From Streptomyces triticisoli (lineage in GTDB: Bacteria; Actinomycetota; Actinomycetes; Streptomycetales; Streptomycetaceae), in NCBI RefSeq assembly GCF_003270085.1, contig NZ_QFDQ01000063.1, forward strand, positions 1 through 43,104: a DNA stretch of 43,104 bases. The letters are read 5' to 3'. The first letter of the stretch is position 1, and every line of letters begins with the position of its first letter. The notes beneath the pieces are model-generated. The model saw only the letters and a program-made list of their open reading frames with translations. It was not told where the DNA came from and did no database searches. A program made the position numbers and the translations under genes. Below, in pieces: positions 9,027 through 17,547 of the stretch.

Positions 9027-10493
9027 ATGCCAGAAGACGCACCGCCGAACGGCGGCGCTCCGGCCGGATCGGCCCCGCTGGGACCGCCGGGTCGGGTACT
9101 GGAGATGCAGACCAAGCTTCACCGTTGGGCGGTGGCCGATCCCGGTCGCCGGTTCGACGACTTGTTCAACTTCGTGCACGATCCGGCGACGCTGATGATG
9201 GCGTTCGACCGGGTCTCGGGCAACCAGGGTTCCCAGACCGCCCGCGTGGACGGCCTGACGGTCGCCAATGTCGAGTCGGCCCCGGGGGCGCCTGGGTTCC
9301 TGGACGCGTTGCGCGCGGACCTGAAGTCCGGATCGTTCCGGCCGCTTCCGGTGAGGGAACGCAAGATCCCCAAGCCGGGCGGATCCGGGAAGGTCAGGAG
9401 CCTCGGGATTCCTTCCGTGGCCGACCGGATCGTTCAGGCCGCGCTGAAGCTGGTGCTGGAGCCCATCTTCGAGGCCGACTTCCTGCCGGTCTCCTACGGG
9501 TTCCGGCCCAAGCGGCGAGCCCAGGACGCGATCGCCGAGATCCAGCGGTTCGGCACCAAAGGCTACCGATGGGTGCTGGACGCCGACATCGAGGCGGCCT
9601 TTGACAACGTCTCGCACCGCGCCGTCATGGACGCGGTGCGGGCACAGGTCAAGGACAAGCGCGTCCTGGCGCTGGTGAAGGCATTCCTGAAGTCGGGCAT
9701 CCTCACTGAGGACGGCCAGCGCAGGGACACCCCCACCGGTACCCCGCAAGGAGGCATCCTCTCCCCACTGATCTTCAACATCGCGCTGTCGGCGCTCGAC
9801 GAGCACCTGCACCGCGACTGGAGGCCCGGCGGGCGGATGGATGGTCAGTATCCGCGCAGGAAGCGCCGTCGTCATGGCCTGCCCAACTGGCGAATCGTCC
9901 GCTACGCGGACGATTTCGCGATCTTGGTGCATGGCTCCGCCGACGACGCCCGCGCACTCCAGGACGAAGTGACCTCCGTGCTCGAACCCCTGGGACTACG
10001 GCTGGCACCAGCCAAGACCCGGGTCGTGCACATGGAGGACGGGTTCGATTTCCTCGGCTTCCGCATCCAATGGAAGCGCAAGCGGGGAACCGACCAGTGG
10101 TACGTCTACTTCTTCATCGCCGCGCGGCCCATCCGTTCGGTGAAGGCGAAGATCCGTGCCCTGACCCGCAGGACGTCACAGGCCAATCCCGCAGACGTGC
10201 TGATCCGGCTCAACCAGATCGTGCACGGCTGGACCAACTACTTCCGGCACGCAGTTGCGAAGCACACGTTCCGGATGCTGGGGATCTTCCTCTGGCATCG
10301 AGTGATCATGTGGCTGAAGACGCTGCACCGCTGGTCGTGGAAGGACATCCGCAGATGGCTCCTGGGACCCGACGGGTCCTGGCTGCCGATCGCGGTGGAC
10401 GGGGTGGAACTGGTCAACCCGGCGCGGACGCCCGCGATCACGCGGTACCGCTACCGGGGCGACACAATCCCCACCCCCTGGACGACCGCCTGA
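9027..10493 (+). CDS. ltrA: Group II intron reverse transcriptase/maturase
   Basis: The 488-residue intron-encoded protein would promote splicing of its own intron and reverse-transcribe it during mobility. ATG 9027 has AAGGAG about 9 bases upstream. RT blocks are clear: IPKPGGSGKVRSLGIPSVADR, PVSYGFRPKRRAQDA, WVLDADIEAAFDNVSH, GTPQGGILSPLIFNIAL, and the catalytic YADD at residues 293-296. A maturase X domain follows (IVHGWTNYFRHA, about residues 395-405). I see no HNH endonuclease domain after it, so the protein resembles the endonuclease-less intron proteins common in actinomycetes. All RT catalytic residues are intact. Confidence 0.95.
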   Translation: MPEDAPPNGGAPAGSAPLGPPGRVLEMQTKLHRWAVADPGRRFDDLFNFVHDPATLMMAFDRVSGNQGSQTARVDGLTVANVESAPGAPGFLDALRADLKSGSFRPLPVRERKIPKPGGSGKVRSLGIPSVADRIVQAALKLVLEPIFEADFLPVSYGFRPKRRAQDAIAEIQRFGTKGYRWVLDADIEAAFDNVSHRAVMDAVRAQVKDKRVLALVKAFLKSGILTEDGQRRDTPTGTPQGGILSPLIFNIALSALDEHLHRDWRPGGRMDGQYPRRKRRRHGLPNWRIVRYADDFAILVHGSADDARALQDEVTSVLEPLGLRLAPAKTRVVHMEDGFDFLGFRIQWKRKRGTDQWYVYFFIAARPIRSVKAKIRALTRRTSQANPADVLIRLNQIVHGWTNYFRHAVAKHTFRMLGIFLWHRVIMWLKTLHRWSWKDIRRWLLGPDGSWLPIAVDGVELVNPARTPAITRYRYRGDTIPTPWTTA

Positions 10494-10520
10494 GGAACAG
10501 CCCACGGCAGGAACTGTGGA

Positions 10521-10554
10521 GAGCCCGGTACTCGGTAACGGGTACGCCGGGTTC
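10521..10554 (+). ncRNA. Group II intron domain V
   Basis: A 34-base hairpin begins GAGCCCGG and ends CCGGGTTC, with a GTAA tetraloop at its tip. It carries the AGC catalytic triad near its 5' end and an internal bulge in the expected place. It lies 28 bases after the reverse transcriptase stop, which is the normal spacing. Confidence 0.85.
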
Positions 10555-10617
10555 GGCGAGCGGCCTGGAGAGACGGGCCGGTGGCAACACTGGTACCGCG
10601 CTCCAGGCCGACTCAAC

Positions 10618-11583
10618 CGCTTCGACCCCGGCCTGGTCGAGAAAGAGCTGACCGTCATCCGCGACGATCTCCACTGCAACGCCGTCCACATCACCGGCGG
10701 TGACCCGGATCGCCTGGAGCTCGCCGCCCGCTACGCCGCCGAACTCGGACTGGAGATCTGGTTCTCGCCCTACCCGCTGGAGCTGACGACCGACGAGATC
10801 CTCACACTGGTCGCCGACTGCGCAGAGCGGGCCGAGCAACTCCGGACGCATGGAGCCGAGGTCGTGTTCGTCACAGGCGTTGAGCTGAGTGTCATGAACC
10901 GGGGGTTCCTCGAAGGCGACAGCACCGACGAGCGACTCGGCTGGCTGCTGGGCGACCCGGCCCGTCGGCCCGGGAGAATCGCCGCAGCCGACACCCGTGT
11001 CAACTCCTTCCTCCGCGAAGCCGTGGCGGTGGTCCGTGAGCGCTTCCACGGCAAGGTCACCTACGCCGCCATACAGTTCGAAGGCGTCGACTGGGACTTG
11101 TTCGACTTCATGACCTTCGAACTCATCCGGTCCGCGGAGGTGGCCGACCGATTCCGAGACGGCGTGCGCAGTCTCGTCGCACAGTCCAAACCGGTCGCCA
11201 TCACCGGCTTCGGCACCGCCACCTGGCGCGGCGCGGGTGACATCGCGCCCCGCAGCATGGAAATCCTCGAAACCGACGAAGTCACCGGTACGCCGCTCCG
11301 GCTGACCGGGGAGTACGAGCGCGACGAGGCCGGCCAGGCGGCATACCTGAGCGAGCTGCTGGAGATCTTCGACAGCGAGGGCGTCGACAGCGCCTTCGTG
11401 TTCCTCTTCGCGCTCTACAACCTGCCCCACCGCCCTGGCGGAGACCCCCGCGACGACCTTGACCTCGCCAGCCTCGGCATCGTCAAGATCCTCGAAGACC
11501 GCCACGGCGACACTTACCCCGATCTGCCCTGGGAGCCCAAGGCCGCCTTCGCCGCGGTTGCCGACCACTACCGCGGCGGCTGA
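10618..11583 (+). pseudogene. Gene of the type annotated as abortive phage infection protein, start removed by the group II intron
   Basis: The frame from RFDPGLVEKELTVIRDDLHC to the stop at 11583 is continuous (321 codons). It resembles a TIM-barrel-like Streptomyces family often annotated as abortive phage infection protein (HITGGDPDRLELAARYAAE, EIWFSPYPLELTTDE, EVVFVTGVELSVMNRGFL). The annotation is from memory and the molecular function is unknown. The first 30 or so residues are missing, because the sequence before about 10618 is domain V and VI of the intron. A GTG at 10516 would give a seemingly longer protein, but it lies beside intron domain V. If the 5' exon existed intact, splicing could restore the gene; here the upstream DNA is IS3 sequence instead. 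Confidence 0.7.
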
Positions 11584-11819
11584 CTGCCTGCCGTCGTCAG
11601 GGCTCACGCCTGATTGTCGCGACACTCGTCTGCGGCCGGGTCGCGCAGCGGGCGTGAGCCAGGCGTGGTCGGGCGGGTCAAGGGTCCTGGGCTCCGGGGA
11701 CCGCACAGCGGAGGTCGCCCAGGTCAGGCGGCCGTCCCGAAGCCGAAGGCTTCAGGTGCCTGGCCGCGGAGCGAGGTGAAGTCGACGTCGAGGTGCGGGT
11801 CGTAGGCCTCGGGCTCAAG

Positions 11820-11988
11820 GCCGAGTTCGTGTCCTGCTCGACGGTGTCGTTGTCGGTGAGGACGCCGCCGTTGCCGAAGCCGATCCACTGGGAGAAGCCG
11901 TTGAACGCCTCGACCTTGTTGGTTGCGGCGGTCACCCGTCGGCGCAGCGGGGCGTCGGAGAGGTAGCGCAGCAGCTGGACGGTACGGA
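11820..11988 (-). pseudogene. Tn3-family transposase C-terminal scrap
   Basis: On the minus strand the sequence from about 11988 reads RTVQLLRYLSDAPLRRRVTAATNKVEAFNG, then WIGFGNGGVLTDNDTVEQ, the conserved C-terminal part of Tn3-type TnpA. It then degenerates. The piece is only about 55 codons, has no start, and does not continue on either side. The rest of 11584-12070 shows no gene I can support. Confidence 0.65.
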
Positions 11989-12070
11989 GGCCCCGCCCAG
12001 GGAAGGTTCGGCACTGCCCTCGCCCGCCGTCTCCACGCGCACCGCCGATGACGGGGCGGCGCCCGCGCGC

Positions 12071-12097
12071 TTGAATATGTCGGAGGCGACATATAGT
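12071..12097 (+). promoter_or_regulatory. Promoter with overlapping palindromic operator for the toxin-antitoxin operon
   Basis: A -10 box TATAGT (12092-12097) and a -35-like TTGAAT (12071-12076) enclose the perfect palindrome ATATGTCG-GAGG-CGACATAT (12075-12094). The palindrome fills the spacer and overlaps the -10 box, as expected for an operator bound by the operon's own antitoxin. The spacer of 15 bases is short. Confidence 0.55.
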
Positions 12098-12490
12098 GTG
12101 GCGTGGGTGGATGGACTTCTCACCATCGAGCTCGAGCCTGAGGTGCGGGACTGGCTGGACGCCCTGCCGGCCAGGCATTTCCTCAAGATCGACGAATACG
12201 TCGGCCTGCTCGCGGAACACGCCGGCGTGCTCGGCGAGCCCTACGCCCGCTACCTCGGCGACGGAGTCCGGGAGCTGAGGCCTACCCTCAACGGCGCCGC
12301 CATACGCATCACCTACTGGCTCACCCCGAACCGCACCGCCGTCCTGCTGACCGTCTTCCGCAAGACGAGAATGCGGGAGGACGCCGAGGTCAGACGCGCC
12401 AAGCTCGCGCAAAAGGTCTGTGAGGTCGAGCACGGCCCGGCCCACGAAGAGTTCGTCCGCACCATCGAGGAAGGAGAGGTGGAGCAATGA
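12098..12490 (+). CDS. RelE/HigB-like (Gp49-type) toxin of a type II toxin-antitoxin pair
   Basis: The protein (about 130 residues) resembles HigB/Gp49-family toxins, which are mRNA-cleaving RelE-fold proteins. Characteristic stretches are LEPEVRDWLDALP, YARYLGDGVRELRPTLNGAAIRITYWLTPNRTAVLLTVFRK and a long C-terminal helix. The start is uncertain. GTG 12098 has GGAGG (12082-12086) 11 bases upstream, but that site lies inside the operator palindrome. If the -10 box at 12092 is used, transcription would start near 12104 and GTG 12107 would be the likely, nearly leaderless start. ATG 12077 is also in frame. The stop overlaps the antitoxin start by 4 bases (ATGA), which indicates translational coupling. 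Confidence 0.8.
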   Translation: MAWVDGLLTIELEPEVRDWLDALPARHFLKIDEYVGLLAEHAGVLGEPYARYLGDGVRELRPTLNGAAIRITYWLTPNRTAVLLTVFRKTRMREDAEVRRAKLAQKVCEVEHGPAHEEFVRTIEEGEVEQ

Positions 12491-12828
12491 GCCACAGCCG
12501 TTGGAAGACACTGCGCGAGCGCAAGCTCGCCGAGGGCCTCACCGAGCCCGAGGACGTGGCCGAGGCCCGCCGCGAGATCCGGCTGTCCATGGCCCTGGCG
12601 AAAGCCGTGTACGACCGGCGCACCGAACTCGGGCTCACCCAGACCGAACTGGCCGGCCGCGCGGGCCTCACCCAGGCGAAGATCTCCCGGATCGAAGGCT
12701 CCGACACCGTCCCCACACTGCCGCTCCTGGCCAAGCTGGCCAAAGCCCTGGACGCGACCCTCAACATCGCGCTCGACCACGACGACACCCAGGTGACCTT
12801 CACCGCGCACCGCACCGACGCAGCCTGA
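12487..12828 (+). CDS. XRE-family antitoxin (HigA-like)
   Basis: The 113-residue protein has a Cro/C1-type helix-turn-helix at about residues 48-100 (ELGLTQTELAGRAGLTQAKISRIEGS, then PTLPLLAKLAKALDATLNIAL). An N-terminal helical extension (about residues 1-45) could wrap the toxin. It would neutralise the upstream toxin and repress the operon through the palindrome at 12075-12094. AAGGAGAGG lies upstream of ATG 12487. The toxin-first gene order is that of higBA-type systems. Both genes look intact, which is notable in a region otherwise full of decayed genes. Confidence 0.85.
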   Translation: MSHSRWKTLRERKLAEGLTEPEDVAEARREIRLSMALAKAVYDRRTELGLTQTELAGRAGLTQAKISRIEGSDTVPTLPLLAKLAKALDATLNIALDHDDTQVTFTAHRTDAA

Positions 12829-12963
12829 ACCGGCCGGGCACCTTCCCGCGCACCATCCGCCGACTCCGCTCCTCGGAACTCTCACATCTGTTCCTTTGCT
12901 CGAGCAGGATCAGCATTGGCCCAAGGACAGGACTGTCGTAGCCGGCACCGCCCCGCTGGACGC

Positions 12964-13800
12964 TCAGGGCACCTTGGGACCGTCGTGGAAGGTGCCGTCC
13001 GGGGCGTAGGGCCAGGCGTTGGAGACACAGCCGTACAGGCCTTTGATCTGCTGCATCATCACCGGGGCCGGCTCGCCGGGCCCGGGGCAGGTGCGGTGGC
13101 CGTACCCGAGCCAGTGTCCGACCTCATGGTTGATGATCAGTGCCCGGTACTCCTCGGGCGGTCCGTCGAATTCGGGCGAACCGAGCTGCCAGCGCTTGAG
13201 GTTGACCGCGACCGTCCTGCCGACCCGGCAGTTGAGCTCGCCGTGGGTGTCGAGGCCGCCGGTCGCGCAGATGGCGTCGGAGGTGTTCGGCGTGGCGATG
13301 CGGATCACCAGCGTGGCGCTCTCGTCGGCGACCTGCCGGAACACGACGTCGCCGCCGTGCGACCAGCCCTGTTCGTGGTCGAGGATCGCGGCGATCTGCT
13401 CGGCGGCTTCGTCGGGGTCGACACCGATGCCGTCCTCGACCTCCACCCGGTACGGCCTGCCCGCGCCGGTGCCTTCCACTCCGGCGGTGGCGACGGTGAA
13501 GGTACCCGGACCGGACTCCGGCACGGACGCGGGGGTGGGAGTCGGAGTGGGCGTAGGAGTAGGAGTCGGCGTCGGGCTCGTGGGGTTTGGCGCGGGGGAT
13601 TCCTGGGCGACGACGGTCGGTGTGGCGACCGGGCCGAAGCTGTCGGGCAGGCCAGGTATGCCGGGGATTCCGTAGACGAAACCCATGTAGGCCGAAGCCG
13701 CGCCCAGGGCCAGAAGCGTGGTGGTGGCGGTTGTCCGGCGGCGTCGTCGAGCAACCCGGTGGGCGCGCGCCCTGGAGCGGACCTGTTCTGTGTCGAGCAT
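12964..13800 (-). CDS. DUF3152 domain protein, putative secreted or membrane-anchored metalloprotease
   Basis: The 278-residue product starts at ATG 13800. It has a very basic N-terminus (RSRARAHRVARRRRR), one hydrophobic segment (about residues 24-45) that could be a signal anchor, a Pro-Thr repeat linker (about residues 75-90), and then a DUF3152 domain. The domain contains HEVGHWLGYGH, a perfect HExxHxxGxxH metzincin-type zinc motif, and conserved cysteines (ICATGG, LNCRVG, RTCPG, YGCVS). The natural substrate of DUF3152 proteins is unknown. The ribosome site is weak (GACGAG). The frame stays open far upstream, but that part is non-coding in character. Confidence 0.85.
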   Translation of the reverse strand: MLDTEQVRSRARAHRVARRRRRTTATTTLLALGAASAYMGFVYGIPGIPGLPDSFGPVATPTVVAQESPAPNPTSPTPTPTPTPTPTPTPASVPESGPGTFTVATAGVEGTGAGRPYRVEVEDGIGVDPDEAAEQIAAILDHEQGWSHGGDVVFRQVADESATLVIRIATPNTSDAICATGGLDTHGELNCRVGRTVAVNLKRWQLGSPEFDGPPEEYRALIINHEVGHWLGYGHRTCPGPGEPAPVMMQQIKGLYGCVSNAWPYAPDGTFHDGPKVP

Positions 13801-14416
13801 GAGTTCTCGTCCGGTTTCGTCAAAGGTTGTCGGCGCGCGGCGCCCCGGCGGCCCGCTCCGCCGAGCGGGCCGCCGAGGCGCCAGACCGCACGCCAGTTGC
13901 TGGGTCTGCCTGGAACCAAGGGGCGAGCGCCGTGCCGACACCGTGGCCGGTGATGCCGAGCGTGGCGGGTTCGTATGAAGCGCCCCCTCAGGGTCTGGAA
14001 CTTCCGTTCCATGCCGCGAGGGCCAGCCGTTGGTGATCGGACCCTTGCCTGGTGCGGCGTGCGGTGGGCGGGTTCGAGACCGGCAGCCCTCCGGCACCGG
14101 GGCCGGTGGAGGTCCGTCCGACACCGCTCCGGCCGTGGCGCGCCACCGGCGGCGCGCCACCGGCGGCGCGACGCCGGCGCGGCCAGCCCGGCGTCGGTGG
14201 CGTTGAGCAGTACGTCGCCCGCGGAGGACACCCAGTCCAGCCGCAGGACGTACTGGGTGGTCTCGACCGGGACCGAGCAGCCCGCCCCGAACGCCGGCAC
14301 CCGCATCGCGGCACCGAGGATCGCCGGGCTGACGAGCACGATCCTGCGCGCAGGGGCCGGCGCTGACAGTGATGGGTTGTGGTCCATGCCTCCACTGAAT
14401 ACGGAAGGCTGTTGCG
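13801..14416. other. Region without a convincing gene; 14-bp tandem repeat
   Basis: No reading frame here has recognisable content. 14138-14179 holds three units of a 14-base repeat (two identical GCGCGCCACCGGCG, one diverged). A minus-strand frame starting at 14387 (MDHNPSLSAPAPARRIVLVS, with a hydrophobic stretch and a cysteine-containing segment) looks like a signal peptide for about 60 residues, then loses character at the repeat. It may be the start of a decayed secreted protein. Confidence 0.4.
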
Positions 14417-14575
14417 GTGACGTATGCGATTTTCGATACGCCCGCGATACACGGAATCCCCGGCATCAAGGAACCGGCACAAGCCGGCAGTGACATCCAG
14501 GACCGTGTGACGGTCCTCGACGACGGAATACCCGCCGTGGCCAACCTCGACCCCGACCTGCTCAATGCCCTGTGC
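14417..14575 (+). pseudogene. N-terminal scrap of a VanY-like (M15) D-Ala-D-Ala carboxypeptidase
   Basis: From GTG 14417 the frame contains VTVLDDGIPAVANLDPDLLNAL. This strongly resembles the segment just before the catalytic domain of actinomycete VanY-type peptidases. The catalytic part (SxHxxGxAxD) is absent: the sequence becomes unrelated near 14580 and meets a degraded IS5 transposase. It is therefore a remnant of about 50 codons. Confidence 0.5.
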
Positions 14576-14659
14576 CAAGCGCGACCCCGTCGTCCGCGGC
14601 GCACACCGACTTCGCCGCCCTCCAGGCCGCCGGGGGCGTTCCGGGGCAGGCGCCCGCCA

Positions 14660-15056
14660 AGGGGTGCTTTCAGAATGCTGGGTGGTTGTGGGCGAGGGTC
14701 ATGCAGTGGGCGAGTCGGAGGAAGGCGTCGCGCATGTCGTCCCGGGGCTCCCGCGGGTCCGTAGGCGGCGGGGGCCGTGGAGTCAGGCAATGGCGGACCC
14801 GGCGACCCACCGGACGCGACCCGGGCCCGAGCCGTGCGGCTGTCCGCGCCGGGCGATCTTCGGGACGATGCCGCGCTCCCGCAGGCGACGGCGGTACAGC
14901 TCGTGGTCGTAGCCGCGGTCGGCATACAGTGCGCGGGGCCCGCGCCGGGGGCAGCCCCGTTTGCCCCGCACCGGTGGCATGCCGCTGTCGGCGTATGGGT
15001 CGGCGTCCTGGGAAGCGGGACTGACCAGCACGGATGCGTGATAGTCCCTGGTACCC
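14660..15056 (-). pseudogene. IS5-family transposase, C-terminal part, decayed
   Basis: On the minus strand the sequence reads PPVRGKRGCPRRGPRALYADRGYDHELYRRRLRERGIVPKIARRG, the third-Asp region of IS5-type DDE transposases, then GRVRWVAGSAIA followed by TGA where tryptophan is expected. After a further frame change comes DDMRDAFLRLAHCMTLAHNH up to TGA 14670-14672. The element's right end appears to be near 14660. The N-terminal half is missing. Confidence 0.7.
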
Positions 15057-15193
15057 CGGCGGCCCCGAGCGGGCGCCGAATCATCGGCCTGGCCGGCTCC
15101 GGGCTGCCGGTCGCACGGCGGCGCTCTCGGAACCACACTGGTCAGTGGGGGCGCCCCGCTGGAGGCGCTTACCCACGACGGAAGGACGGATCC

Positions 15194-15853
15194 ATGCCCA
15201 CGGACACGCCTCCCGGCCCACTGCGGTTCCTGGTCTTCGGCGCGGCACTACGGACCGATTCAGCCAACGCCCGCCTCGCCTCCCTCGTGGCTCGGCTCAT
15301 CTCCGACACTGGTGCCACCGTCGACCTCGCCGGCATGCGCGACTTCGACATGCCCTTGTACGACGGCGACCTGGAGGCCACCGAAGGGCTGCCGCACGGC
15401 GCCCTCGCCCTGCGCGACCGACTCGAACAGAGCAACGCCTTCGTCATCTCCTCGCCGGAGTACAACGCCTCCGTGCCGGGAGTGCTGAAGAACGCGATCG
15501 ACTGGGTCTCCCGTATCCGGCCGCAGCCGTTCAAGACCAAGCACGCGATGCTCGTCTCCGCCTCACCGTCCCTGGTCGGCGGCAACCGCGGGCTGTGGGC
15601 TCTGAGGATCCCCCTGGAGCACCTGGGCACCCGCGTCTACCCTGACATGTTCAGCCTGGCCAACAGCTACCAGGCCTTCGCCGAGGACGGAACGCTGGCC
15701 GACCCGGGGCTGCAGCAACGTCTCACCGAAACCGTGTCGGGCTTCCTGAGCCTCGTCGAAGCGGACGTGCGCTACGTCTGCCTGGAACGCCGGTGGTATG
15801 AGTTCCTGGGAGACCGCACCGAGGCAGCCATCACCCAACGGGCCGAGGCGTGA
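15194..15853 (+). CDS. NADPH-dependent FMN reductase-family protein
   Basis: The 219-residue flavodoxin-fold protein resembles NAD(P)H:FMN reductases/quinone reductases. Visible signatures are the N-terminal phosphate loop GAALRTDSANARLA, PLYDGDLEA, and the conserved SPEYNASVPGVLKNAIDWVSR motif that contacts flavin and substrate. The extended C-terminal part (about residues 185-219) is unusual but open. ATG 15194 has GAAGGA 7 bases upstream. No partner gene lies nearby; it sits between two pseudogenes and appears intact. Confidence 0.85.
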   Translation: MPTDTPPGPLRFLVFGAALRTDSANARLASLVARLISDTGATVDLAGMRDFDMPLYDGDLEATEGLPHGALALRDRLEQSNAFVISSPEYNASVPGVLKNAIDWVSRIRPQPFKTKHAMLVSASPSLVGGNRGLWALRIPLEHLGTRVYPDMFSLANSYQAFAEDGTLADPGLQQRLTETVSGFLSLVEADVRYVCLERRWYEFLGDRTEAAITQRAEA

Positions 15854-15855
15854 TG

Positions 15856-17215
15856 CCAGGACGCCACGGGCTCCGGGGAGGTTGTTGAGCTGTCGGCTGG
15901 TCGCGGCTTCGTTGAGTACGTTGGCCCAGTCACCGAAGCCGGGGCCGCTGCGCCTGTCGGCGAGCTTGTCCCGGATCGCCGTCACCGCCCCCAGGGTGAT
16001 GTTTTGGGCGTGAGTGAGGGCGAGGACGAGTTGGGCGACGTAGCACAGCAGTTCCTCGGCGGTGTCCAGGATCGCGGCGTAGACAGCCTGGGCGTCACCG
16101 GCACTGATACGGGCTTCGGTCTCGCGTCAGCGGTAGGCGATGGGGTAGGGGAAGCGGGTGCGGACGCTGTGGCCGAGGTCATCGAGCAGTGAGGCTGCTT
16201 CGACGCGCAGACGCAGCGCACGGCCGGAGTCGATGACGCGGGCGCGTGCCCGGGCCGCGGTCTTCTTCCAGGAAGACGGACTCGATCACCGAGTCCGTCT
16301 CCTGTTCCCACCGTTTGAACTGCTGCTTGACGGCCGTTAGTTCGTCGAGGGCCTTGGTCAGTGCCTCATCGGGCTGCGGGACAGGCAGCGCGGACAGCGC
16401 TTCCACGGTAGTGGTGGCCAGCCGTGGCCCGGCCAGGGCCAGGGCGAGCGGGTACGCAGGAACGTGGTGATCAAACGGGCCTGCGGCCGGGAGAGCGGCT
16501 TGATGGGCCTGAGGACCACTACTTGGTCGGACGCGGCGGCGGGGAGGTCTTCTTCACCGACCTCGGCGGTGAAGAAGCCGTGCGGGGGTGCCATGAATGG
16601 GGCGATCAGGCAGCGGATCACCAGGTCCCCGGCAGCGAGTTGCCGGTCTGCGGGGATGGTCGCCCACATGGTTTCCTCCGGCGGCGGGGCGACCGTGCCG
16701 TCCCGGCCGATGTCCCGCGGGCGGATCATGCGTACCCCGCCGGGATCCTTCGATGACGTCAGCTGCCTGCCCTTCTTCAGGATTGCGTCACTGAAAGGGG
16801 CGCGGTGCAACGTGAAGAGAGCACCAAGGGCGTTGACGGCTCCGAACCCGGCCAGGTCCTGGCGGCGTTGGAGGATGTGCGGGTCGAAGCGACCGAAGTA
16901 CAGGCCCTGCTCCGGGCCGGGTATCTCCCGCAGCACATAGCCGTACTCTCCCCTGCCACCCTGCCGGGCCAGCAGCCGCCACAGCGTCGGGTGAAGGTGG
17001 GCGGCACGAGATCATGGCCTCGGCATAGGAGGAGTCGGAACCGAGAGCACAGCGCCCGTCCGACTCTGTCCTTCGCTCCCATGTCGGCGCCGGGAGCAAC
17101 GGGCCATCGGCGAGAGGTTCCCCAGAACGCGCGGCCAGTTGCTCCCACGACGGCTCACACAAGCTCTGCCAGCTCCCCGGTGCATTGAAGACCACCTCGT
17201 TTCGGGCCACTCACC
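15856..17215 (-). pseudogene. Heavily decayed gene with an HsdS/TRD-like DNA-recognition domain
   Basis: On the minus strand, starting near 17210 (MARNEVVFNAPGSWQSLCEP), the product can be followed through at least two frame changes and one nonsense codon. The parts in order are: an N-terminal segment; then, after a frameshift near 17011, HLHPTLWRLLARQGG and YGYVLREIPGPEQG; then a segment resembling restriction-specificity target-recognition domains (RMIRPRDIGRDG, QLAAGDLVIRCL, AASDQVVVLRPI); a frameshift near 16450; a coiled helix (LDELTAVKQQFKRWEQETD); and a helical C-terminal domain. There TGA 16127-16129 (minus strand) replaces an expected Trp codon, and the domain continues to about 15860. 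The TRD resemblance suggests a restriction or DNA-modification system component. I cannot name the family. Confidence 0.5.
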
Positions 17216-17278
17216 AGCGTCCATCGGTGCGGTGACCTTCACCGTCGTCTGCGTGCGGTGAGCACGAGGGAGGAGCCG

Positions 17279-17465
17279 CTACGGTGAATCCCGAACGGTG
17301 TCCTCATCGGCCTGTACCAGCTTCGCGATCACCGGCACCCGGTTCCCGCCGGCCGAGGCCAGCAGCGTCATCGCGCGCCGGTACCGCACCGAACTGGTGC
17401 TACCCCGGCGCCCGATCTGCTGCAGCTTCTGCCCCTCCTGGCCAGTCAACCTGCGCACTGTGCAG
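17279..17465 (-). pseudogene. IS630-family transposase, N-terminal scrap
   Basis: The minus strand reads VRRLTGQEGQKLQQIGRRG, then RYRRAMTLLASAGGNRVPVIAKLV and QADEDTVRD, the N-terminal helix-turn-helix of an IS630-type transposase. It ends in a stop where the full protein would continue. The catalytic domain is absent. It is a different, diverged lineage from the complete IS630 element at 19346-20576. Confidence 0.7.
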
Positions 17466-17516
17466 GGGGCCGGCACTGGAGGTCCCCGTCGGGCAGACCG
17501 AAGCCGTGGGTGCATG

Positions 17517-17545
17517 CGAAAGGGCCCGGAGGCCGGGCCCTTTCG
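17517..17545 (-). terminator. Rho-independent-like terminator of the initiator tRNA
   Basis: A perfect inverted repeat with 13-base arms (CGAAAGGGCCCGG) and an AGG loop lies immediately beyond the CCA end of the minus-strand tRNA gene. Confidence 0.8.
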
Positions 17546-17547
17546 TG

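Larger units (their letters stand above)
8433..10617 (+). mobile_element. Group II intron with reverse transcriptase, apparently complete
   Basis: The 5' end is placed at GTGCG (8433-8437), the usual group II start. The 3' end falls just after the domain VI-like stem, at about 10612-10617. The region 8438-9026 has no gene and is expected to hold ribozyme domains I to IV. The reverse transcriptase occupies domain IV. A convincing domain V lies at 10521-10554, and a domain VI stem at 10562-10609 pairs GGCCTGGAG with CTCCAGGCC. The upstream exon is not the N-terminus of the downstream gene; it appears to be the end of the IS3-type element. The exact 3' junction cannot be fixed by eye. Confidence 0.8.

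Noticed and set aside
10516..10617. GTG 10516 as the start of the abortive-infection-type gene
   Set aside because: The codons from here to about 10617 are domain V and domain VI of the group II intron, not protein sequence.
13509..13567. Possible CRISPR or tandem-repeat array
   Set aside because: The repeated GGAGTCGG/GGCGTAGG pattern is the codons of a Pro-Thr linker in the DUF3152 protein, without repeat-spacer structure.
13801..15138. Long N-terminal extension of the DUF3152 protein
   Set aside because: The open frame runs antisense or out of frame through VanY-like and IS5 remnants. The protein's natural basic-then-hydrophobic N-terminus begins at 13800.
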